Shown here in pieces: positions 14,701 through 20,166 of a DNA stretch of 20,166 nucleotides. The stretch comes from a virus. The position numbers and the translations under genes were made by a program. Position 1 is the first letter of the stretch, and every line of letters starts with the position of its first letter. The stretch covers positions 1 to 20,166 of the IMG/VR virus record IMGVR_UViG_3300017987_000439. The stretch is one strand, 5' to 3'. The notes beneath the pieces were generated by a model. It was not told the origin of the DNA and ran no database searches. It saw nothing but the letters and a program-made list of their open reading frames with translations.

Positions 14701-17700
14701 AGCCTATGATTCTGAAGGTGGTCCAACGACAGAGTTTACAGAATTTTTTGGAGATGAATTCTTATTTGACAACTACAAAGCTTTAATGCAGGCAAAAAAT
14801 GGTCTAGATCCACTTTCTCTTACCGATGAAGATGCCATCCTTTATAGATCTACAGAATGGGGTAGATCAGGTGAGAGCTTTGGTGTAGGCTACAAATACC
14901 CAACTGCTTCAGATCAGGATATCACACATATTGTGACTTTTGGTGAAACAGTAAATATTGATATTTTTCTAAAATCTGGACCTGCAAGAGTAACAACTAT
15001 TGATGGAACAACAGAGTGGAATGTTAGTATATCTCCTTTAAGTCCTTCTGTAGACCTTGTTACATATACTTATTCAGGGACGGGTACAGCTCCAGGATTA
15101 GCTTCTCTTAACTCAGGCGATTATGTAACAATAAGAACTACTGGAGAGTTTAGTCAGGAAAACACAGGAACCTATAGAGTTGATTCTTCTACTGCCAATA
15201 GTTTTACTATTAGAAGAGCAAACGGAGATGCTGTAGCTGAGACCGATATCGCTACTGTTGAAACAAATACTTTTTCTATTTATGAAAGCTCTTCAACTAC
15301 CGCACAAGAGATCGTGGACTATGTGACAAGTGATGTTTCAGATTATCTTACAGCAACTATATTAGACGATAATGGAAGTTCAGGTGCTGGTGTTATCGAC
15401 AGATCTACTGCAGAAGATTCTGATTTTTCTTATGAAAGAGTTTTCCTAAAAGACGGTAAAAACTATATCCTTTCAACAGATCTTGATGCGCTTGTAGGAA
15501 ACCCTCAGTTTACTTTTAAGAACAGTTTAACTCTTCCTAGTTTTTCTACTAACACTGTAGATGCATATACTTTTAACGATGGTGAGCAGGTAAGAATAGT
15601 ACCTACAACATCTCTGCATCTTTCAGAGTTTTTTAACATTCTAGCTGTTACAGGTTTTACAACAATAGGTGAGATAAAATCAGTAAGAAGAAACTCTACA
15701 CTACAGTTCTCTAGTGATGTAACAGGAAGCGAAGGTTCTGTACAAGTAGCTGGTGATACAGCAAGTGCTGCTATTGCAACAATTGACGGAAGTGCCGTTG
15801 TTGTTGGGAGTCAGTCAAATCAAAAATCTATAGTTACAATACTTACTTCAGCATCTACCGGATTTCACTCAGATCAGTATGTAAAAGTTTCTGCTAGTGA
15901 GATTCAAAAGAAGAATATCGGCATAGATGAGACAAATTCTATAAGAGTTACCCAAGCCACCCCTGCTGTAGGCTTTTCAAAGATTGAACTTTTTGATAGA
16001 CAACTCACTCAAGATCTATTTGGTAGAAATAGATACCACACAAGAACCCGTGGAAGAACTTTTAGAGTAGAAAAACAAGGTGAATTAACCTGTATATCTT
16101 GGGATGGAAACGGTACAGAGCCTTTCTTTTTAGTTAATAGTATTGATGTAAAAGACTCTTCAGCAAGTACTTTAACAATAAATACCGATTCAGTTCTTGG
16201 AACAGCAGATATCAGTGTTGACACTGGTGACATGAGGTTTGATGGTATTAATAAAGGTGATTTGATCACACTCTCAAACAGACTTAATTCAGTAAACAAT
16301 GGAACATTTATTGTTCTTGGTAAATCTGATGACGGAAAAACTTTAAGAATCTTAAACCAAGACGCTGTTAATGAGTTAGCAACTGGTAGTTTTACTATTA
16401 CCGATAATGTAGCTGTTGTAGGCAGTACTTTTACTGTAGGAGCAAACACTGTTACTGAAGGTGTTGAATTCTCTGTTGGAGCTACTTTAGACGATACAGC
16501 TTCAAATCTTGCTGCTGCTATTTCACTTTTACCTAACGTATCCTCTCAATCAAATGCTGCTATAGCCAACATAGAAAGTGACATACCAGGCGTGACAGTT
16601 GCTTTATCTGCTTCTGGTGGTGGTGCAACGGCTAGTGGAAGTCAGTTAACAGCGCCTACTTCAAGTACAGGAGATTTAACAGCAACTACAGAAGTTCAAG
16701 AAGGTGACTCTGTTATAATTGCTAGTGATTTTAATATTCTAAACCAAGGAACTTATAGGGTAATCAGAAGATTTAAAAACTCTATCTATATTGATAACCC
16801 TAACTCTGTAGATGAAGAAGTTACACTAGCAGATCAACTTATATCAACAGGGGCAAATGCTTCTACTGATTATGATGTAGAAAAAGACGGCAGTACTACA
16901 AAGCTAAAATGGGCAGGTTCTGGAAACGAACCTTCTTTAGAAAGTATGAGACCAGGAGATATCATAACTTTAGGTACAGACTTCTCTGCTGACAATCAGG
17001 GTGAGTTTCATATTATAGATTCTGGAGAAAAACTTCAAGAAATCACAAGAATGACTCAATCAAGAGCTGTTGACATGTCAACAGGACAATATGCTCTTAT
17101 AAATAGTGCAGAAGATGCTACTGAGTATTATATCTGGTATAACAAAGACGGTGGAGGAGGAGACCCTTCCGTACCTGGTAAAACTGGTATAGAAATTCCT
17201 GTAACTACCGGAGAAAGTGCTTCAGATGTTGCTATTACAAAAACTAGTGTTATAAACACTACTTTTTCTGCTGATTTCTCTGCGGTAGCATCTGGTGATG
17301 ATGTAATTATTACAAATGTTGGTTTTGGAGAAACTACAAACGCCTCTAATGTAGATGTTGCTGGTGACTTTGATGTCGAAGTTACACAAGAAGGCAGAAG
17401 AAATTTTGTTAGCTACATCAACGTAGACGCTGTAAACGAAAGCGGTATTACAATTTCTGATGTACTAGAATTTCACAGAGAAGCTATGAAGTTTAAATCT
17501 TATGATGGAATCATTCCCGGTGATGTTGCCGTTATTTCCAGTAACTTTCTAGGTGAAGACAATGCCGGAAGATACACTGTTAGCGATGTGCTAAGTGAAA
17601 CAGAAATTATTGTAACAGGAAATGCTTCGAGTACTACTAAACAACTTCTAGATACTAACTTTAGCAATTTCTATGTAGAAGAAGAAAATCCCTATGTAGG

Positions 17701-18286
17701 ATATAAGAAGATCGATATTATAGCAACAAACCCTGCAAATCTAAACGCAAAAAATATACTTTTTGATACAGCTAATCAGTCATCGAAAATTAACGAGCTT
17801 GCCGGTGTTTCGATTTCTGCATTAGGAAAATTAAACCTTTCAAGTGATGTTATCAAAGGTATTGATAGTTACAAATACAACACAGGCCTCATTGCAGAAG
17901 CTAATAGGATTGTATACGGAGAGCCACGGGATAGTACTACTTATCCAGGTGTTGGAGCCGCAGGAGCTGAGATCTTTATTAAAGCACCTCTTGTTAGAAG
18001 AATTCAGGTTTCTATTGATGTAAGAGTTAAAACAGGTGTTCCTTTCTCTACAATATCTGAAGAGATAAGAAACTCTGTAACAGCGCTGATCAACTCTAAC
18101 GATGTAGGTCAACCAATTCCTATTTCAAATATTGTAAGTAATGTAAACGCTATTGTAGGTGTTCAATCTGTAGCTATAAGCTCTCCTCAGTATGATGCTA
18201 ATAATGACGTAATTAGGGTTAATTCTGGAGAAAAAGCACTTGTATTAGATACAATAGCAGATGTAATCGTTTCAAAAATTGAGTAA
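11720..18286 (+). CDS. Giant baseplate J-like wedge protein with repeated beta modules
   Basis: This 2188-aa protein is several times longer than usual J proteins (about 300-660 aa). Residues 1-115 and 181-340 carry the normal J start (SREQILSEMLTEYRGLTGID, GSVVTQFFDVVARSVARTSG, then EESDDNYRDRIKKARLSRG). The C-terminus from about 2050 is also J-like (AGAEIFIKAPLVRRIQVSID, PISNIVSNVNAIVGVQSV). Between them lie about 1700 residues of Ser/Thr/Asp-rich beta modules. One type with the pattern G-D-x-V-x-I ... N-x-G-T-Y-x-V occurs about six times (near residues 680, 1094, 1446, 1653, 1713 and 1920). Another (VSDASEFTATGTLYIGRGTP, 120-180) recurs in the next gene. J proteins form the ring of wedge dimers that triggers sheath contraction. 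The inserts may build outer baseplate decorations or receptor-contact surfaces; that is inference. AAGAGG at 11708-11713 fixes the start. Confidence 0.88.
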   Translation: MAEGLPTPRSREQILSEMLTEYRGLTGIDDLNTGSVVTQFFDVVARSVARTSGDIFQILRDFSLDRAVGEALNRIGDEERVPRQPAQIASGTVSVLDTTFEKIETKIYAGSPSPNIGSSVIRVSDASEFTATGTLYIGRGTPNVEGPISYNTVTQVGSFWEITLDTPTKKFHNISESVILGQGGTRTIPVDTVVLSPGAGATADILYNVSSAAILLDGENRNDFVQVVAQEPGDFANAPRGSIREFSTEPFPGASVINEIPISNGEKEESDDNYRDRIKKARLSRGLGTALAVRNAVLGAQAQDEDARVTSNEIDTTNPEQTILYIDNGEGYEEKSSGVGIEPIIDSAIGGEQNFQLETGGSQTSVRKAFLESSLSTPFSINSFDKLSILVGGILSEHTFLSGAFRAEGAATAYEVVASINDNPDLTFEATTAENGTKVVLQAKAEDNEFLQITSPSVGNDSAPSFGFTSNEVSTVLLYKNRELLNKNGRSAFVISKERFDWSSTITDGETLTVSVDGTNAITYTFQDEDFIAEGQHPTVSANNTLSSWINVINAKVTGVTAEANGEQIKLTSNLGAVNRAAISIDPLSTLVIKGMFSSDLGLSATGNEADFELSRNTAQIKLNQPLTEGDSLTLGSEFTRAEVRSSNILGGSLTLTDTAYLWIVVDNKNVESIQTGLAADTFLEVSKPGGGIIRYTSSSTNAFGNVQVGDYVIVWSEELSAANRLEARVNAVTATTLDIKVTASEESSAVAEGPLLFQEGFTVVRTEIAPQKIKVDPGVYDINTIADDINLQVKNAVFSIDEDEIFVIRTKTESVDGSLFVVDSNEAGKSLNFTKSDSSDSINSQIAFNESSFSDKQFPLFVHGTINTDAFADPPNSNITSIDSSEDLAALGLDPSGYICFSQPYNGQNDIISEECIEIERFIGTAINVENSPIYKRSRVGDRYHVLGGYDFSHNDFLVIVLDNDATGKTFDIPVFRTALVNNTHPNNPDNFRAYDSEGGPTTEFTEFFGDEFLFDNYKALMQAKNGLDPLSLTDEDAILYRSTEWGRSGESFGVGYKYPTASDQDITHIVTFGETVNIDIFLKSGPARVTTIDGTTEWNVSISPLSPSVDLVTYTYSGTGTAPGLASLNSGDYVTIRTTGEFSQENTGTYRVDSSTANSFTIRRANGDAVAETDIATVETNTFSIYESSSTTAQEIVDYVTSDVSDYLTATILDDNGSSGAGVIDRSTAEDSDFSYERVFLKDGKNYILSTDLDALVGNPQFTFKNSLTLPSFSTNTVDAYTFNDGEQVRIVPTTSLHLSEFFNILAVTGFTTIGEIKSVRRNSTLQFSSDVTGSEGSVQVAGDTASAAIATIDGSAVVVGSQSNQKSIVTILTSASTGFHSDQYVKVSASEIQKKNIGIDETNSIRVTQATPAVGFSKIELFDRQLTQDLFGRNRYHTRTRGRTFRVEKQGELTCISWDGNGTEPFFLVNSIDVKDSSASTLTINTDSVLGTADISVDTGDMRFDGINKGDLITLSNRLNSVNNGTFIVLGKSDDGKTLRILNQDAVNELATGSFTITDNVAVVGSTFTVGANTVTEGVEFSVGATLDDTASNLAAAISLLPNVSSQSNAAIANIESDIPGVTVALSASGGGATASGSQLTAPTSSTGDLTATTEVQEGDSVIIASDFNILNQGTYRVIRRFKNSIYIDNPNSVDEEVTLADQLISTGANASTDYDVEKDGSTTKLKWAGSGNEPSLESMRPGDIITLGTDFSADNQGEFHIIDSGEKLQEITRMTQSRAVDMSTGQYALINSAEDATEYYIWYNKDGGGGDPSVPGKTGIEIPVTTGESASDVAITKTSVINTTFSADFSAVASGDDVIITNVGFGETTNASNVDVAGDFDVEVTQEGRRNFVSYINVDAVNESGITISDVLEFHREAMKFKSYDGIIPGDVAVISSNFLGEDNAGRYTVSDVLSETEIIVTGNASSTTKQLLDTNFSNFYVEEENPYVGYKKIDIIATNPANLNAKNILFDTANQSSKINELAGVSISALGKLNLSSDVIKGIDSYKYNTGLIAEANRIVYGEPRDSTTYPGVGAAGAEIFIKAPLVRRIQVSIDVRVKTGVPFSTISEEIRNSVTALINSNDVGQPIPISNIVSNVNAIVGVQSVAISSPQYDANNDVIRVNSGEKALVLDTIADVIVSKIE

Positions 18287-18288
18287 AA

Positions 18289-19908
18289 ATGGCTACTAGA
18301 GAAGATGAATACAAAAGACTTAGGGCTTACCTTAATAAAGCTATTAGGGGTGCTAACACAGATGCTATTCTAAAGTCTGTAGCAAGCGGTCCTGCTCATC
18401 TAATTAACAACGTAGAAGCTGTAAACGATTCGCTATACGTTGTTTCTGCACAAGAAATGTTTTTAGACCAAAGACTTGGAGATAAGGGTGTTATTAGACC
18501 TCCAAATGTAGGTTTATCAGATGAAGCTTTTCGTGAGATAGGTATTGAAGTCACGACTAGAAAGCAGGTTAGAGATCTTATACACCAGCTTTTAAGGGTT
18601 TTGTATGGAGAAGTTTTTACAAGAGCAACTTCTGATGCTACTGAAGTAGAAAATTACTTTCTAGAAGATGGTGATAACTTACTCATTTCCTTTGATGGTG
18701 GTGAACCTTTAGATATAATATTTTCTACAAGCCAGTTTCAAAATATAAGTAGTGCAACAGCTCAGGAAGTTGCAGATGCGATAACTAAAAAAATTAGAGA
18801 ATTGGGTCAAACAGGTTCTGCTTTTGTAAAAGAGCAGGGTAATGACTTTAAAGTATCTCTAATTTCCTCTACAGATGGTCCTTCTTCTAGTGTAAGAGTC
18901 TTAGGAGGTAAGGCTCAAAATGTTTTAAAATTTGAGGAAATAAGACCTACCTCTGGTGATTTTAGTACACAGTGGACTATCACACAAGAACCTGATGGTA
19001 GTATAAGATTTACGTGGACAGGCGGTGCAAACCCTTCTATAGGTAAGGTAAAACCTGGAGATTATGTAAATATTTACGGAACTGCTTTTGATACTTTAAA
19101 TAGAGGAACCTTTATTATAACAGAAGTTATTAGTAGTACTGTTAACAATTCTTATTTTGAAATACAAAACCCTAACGGCTTAGAAGAGATAGTAACACAA
19201 GGTACTGGTGAGGCTGTATTATTCTTTAATCCTAAACTAAGAACTTTGATATCAGATAAAAGATATGCTGCAGCTTTTCAGACATCTCCTAGAACCTTAG
19301 AGGTTTTTATGCCAGCTACTACAAGAATTGTAAGGCGTAGTAGAAAAGGCGCTGCTCATATATATGAAAGCGGTCCTTCTTTAGAAGGTCAGGAAGGCCC
19401 ATATATTTATGATGAGACAGTTGGTTATACAATAAGTAATGAATCAGCATCTACAACAGAAATTTTAGATACCGATAGTGATGATATTGTATTTGTAGAC
19501 GATGCTTCAGAGTTTCCAGACGAGGCAGGTAGTGTAATTATAGGGTTGGGTACATCTCACCAAGAAGGCCCTGTGCCTTATATTGCAAAACCTTCTTCAA
19601 ATACTATTAGAATAGATCCTTCATATAAGTTTAAAAATAGACATCCGATAGGAACTGACATAGCTCTTGTTGCTGAGAAAAATCCACCAAACGTGTCTTT
19701 AGATGGTAATGATTATCCTTTTTACCTAACAGACTCTGTTGCTGGAAGGCTTTATGCAGAAGATCTTATAAAAGAGGTTGTTGCAACAGGTATTATTGTA
19801 ATAATTTATATACTATATCCAAGTGACGAAGGTCTAGGTAATTGGGGTAACGAAAGTACTTCTGAAAAATTCTATGTATGGGGTACAGAAGAGGATTTAA
19901 TAGGTTAA
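18289..19908 (+). CDS. Baseplate-associated protein sharing modules with the J protein
   Basis: This 539-aa protein starts 2 bases after the J stop with only a weak GAG (18281-18283), so translation is probably coupled to the J gene. Residues 1-110 are helical (EYKRLRAYLNKAIRGANTDA, TTRKQVRDLIHQLLRVLYG) and look like an attachment domain. Residues about 125-210 (DGDNLLISFDGG, then ATAQEVADAITKKIREL) match a module type also seen in J. Residues about 225-300 contain GDYVNIYGTAFDTLNRGTF, the same repeat as in J. Residues about 398-463 (FVDDASEFPDEAGSVIIGLG) match the J module at 120-180. The C-terminus includes a hydrophobic run (GIIVIIYILYP) that may be a buried strand. The position after J is where P2-like phages place gpI and T4-like phages place wedge proteins, but no such family was recognised. 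It probably builds on the wedge surface. Confidence 0.75.
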   Translation: MATREDEYKRLRAYLNKAIRGANTDAILKSVASGPAHLINNVEAVNDSLYVVSAQEMFLDQRLGDKGVIRPPNVGLSDEAFREIGIEVTTRKQVRDLIHQLLRVLYGEVFTRATSDATEVENYFLEDGDNLLISFDGGEPLDIIFSTSQFQNISSATAQEVADAITKKIRELGQTGSAFVKEQGNDFKVSLISSTDGPSSSVRVLGGKAQNVLKFEEIRPTSGDFSTQWTITQEPDGSIRFTWTGGANPSIGKVKPGDYVNIYGTAFDTLNRGTFIITEVISSTVNNSYFEIQNPNGLEEIVTQGTGEAVLFFNPKLRTLISDKRYAAAFQTSPRTLEVFMPATTRIVRRSRKGAAHIYESGPSLEGQEGPYIYDETVGYTISNESASTTEILDTDSDDIVFVDDASEFPDEAGSVIIGLGTSHQEGPVPYIAKPSSNTIRIDPSYKFKNRHPIGTDIALVAEKNPPNVSLDGNDYPFYLTDSVAGRLYAEDLIKEVVATGIIVIIYILYPSDEGLGNWGNESTSEKFYVWGTEEDLIG

Positions 19909-19909
19909 T

Positions 19910-20166
19910 ATGGCACAAAGAACTGTAGCTGGATCACATTTAAAAGTTTATATAAACGGTGTTGTTTATAATGAAACTCAAAGTTTGAGCTATTCCATAG
20001 ATTATGGTGAAGAGCCTATCTACGGAATTGACTCTGTTTTTCCCCAGGAAATAAAGATAACCAGGGTCTCTGTCACAGGAAGTATTTCCGGTGTAAGAGT
20101 TTCTAACTCAAACGGGCTACAAGGTTACAATGCAAGACCTGGAATAAGAGACTCTATATTTGCTCC
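19910..20166 (+). CDS. Tail protein, 3' partial, possible tube-like fold
   Basis: The frame begins at the ATG at 19910, one base after the previous stop, and stays open to the window end (85 full codons). AGG at 19902-19904 is a weak ribosome binding site. The visible part starts MAQRTVAGSHLKVYINGVVY and continues with alternating beta strands (ETQSLSYSIDYGEEPIYGID, then EIKITRVSVTGSISGVRV). The pattern of an opening strand, an acidic loop, then a 'hydrophobic-x-G-S-I-x-G' strand recalls the tail-tube fold that is also used in tube initiators and baseplate adaptors. With only the N-terminal part visible, the tube-like call is tentative; presence of a coding gene is much surer. Its place after J and its companion supports a tail role. 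Confidence 0.6.
   Translation, partial: MAQRTVAGSHLKVYINGVVYNETQSLSYSIDYGEEPIYGIDSVFPQEIKITRVSVTGSISGVRVSNSNGLQGYNARPGIRDSIFA

Noticed and set aside
16009-16449. Open frame of 146 codons on the minus strand inside the J gene
   Set aside because: It is covered by the continuous J frame with repeated protein modules. There is no ribosome binding site, and the Ser/Pro/Val-rich product is a shadow.
12854-17640. Direct DNA repeats inside the J gene
   Set aside because: Module copies are alike at protein level only; no long identical DNA repeat was seen.
17840-18112. Minus-strand frame of 90 codons at the end of the J gene
   Set aside because: It is opposite the conserved J C-terminal domain and is a shadow frame.
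1-20166. Contractile injection system or tailocin instead of a phage
   Set aside because: LysM, DUF2634, J and spike genes occur in both, but dNMP kinase, MazG-like and the small-gene cargo fit a replicating phage better.

Overview
The window is a piece of an AT-rich, tightly packed genome of a contractile-tailed bacteriophage (myovirus type), probably a large one. The evidence is a run of baseplate genes (hub, spike, LysM/DUF2634-type wedge or hub protein, and a 2188-residue baseplate J protein) together with phage-style nucleotide-metabolism genes (dNMP kinase, MazG-like pyrophosphohydrolase, HAD phosphatase). Two genes encode lipoproteins with a lipobox, and ribosome binding sites are mostly GGAG/AGGAG, so a Gram-negative host that uses Shine-Dalgarno initiation is likely. 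The host genus cannot be read from the sequence. No tRNA, rRNA, CRISPR array or insertion sequence was seen, and no stretch over 300 bases lacks a gene (the longest gap is 112 bases, 2255-2366).

Layout. (1) 1-2254: the end of a tail hub gene, then a spike gene with an OB fold and a beta-helix-like tail. (2) 2255-2366: two tandem intrinsic terminators, the second ending directly on the next ribosome binding site. (3) 2367-4125: six small genes: a one-TM coiled-coil protein, three short unknowns (one only 59 aa), an SH3/KOW-like protein with a TTG start and a possible zinc site, a basic protein, and a 53-aa lipoprotein. (4) 4128-6761: a compact cassette of CYTH-domain enzyme, GNAT acetyltransferase, HAD phosphatase, MazG-like enzyme and dNMP kinase. 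(5) 6803-8224: an unrecognised probable virion protein. (6) 8951-8221, opposite strand: a two-gene insert of a small membrane protein and a lipoprotein with a HExxH zinc-peptidase motif. (7) 8999-20166: the main baseplate run of an 878-aa hub/LysM/DUF2634 fusion, the giant J protein, a 539-aa companion, and the start of one more tail gene.

How it works together. Hub and spike would form the central puncturing device. The 878-aa protein probably joins tube and hub to the wedge, and the J protein forms the wedge ring. The J protein keeps normal J-type ends, but about 1700 residues of beta-rich modules sit between them. The same module types recur in the 539-aa neighbour and, more weakly, at the C-terminus of the 473-aa protein, which suggests these three proteins share a decorated baseplate surface. 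The blocks at 2367-6761 and 8221-8951 interrupt the structural run and look like accessory cargo: the first for nucleotide and phosphate chemistry, the second for the host envelope.
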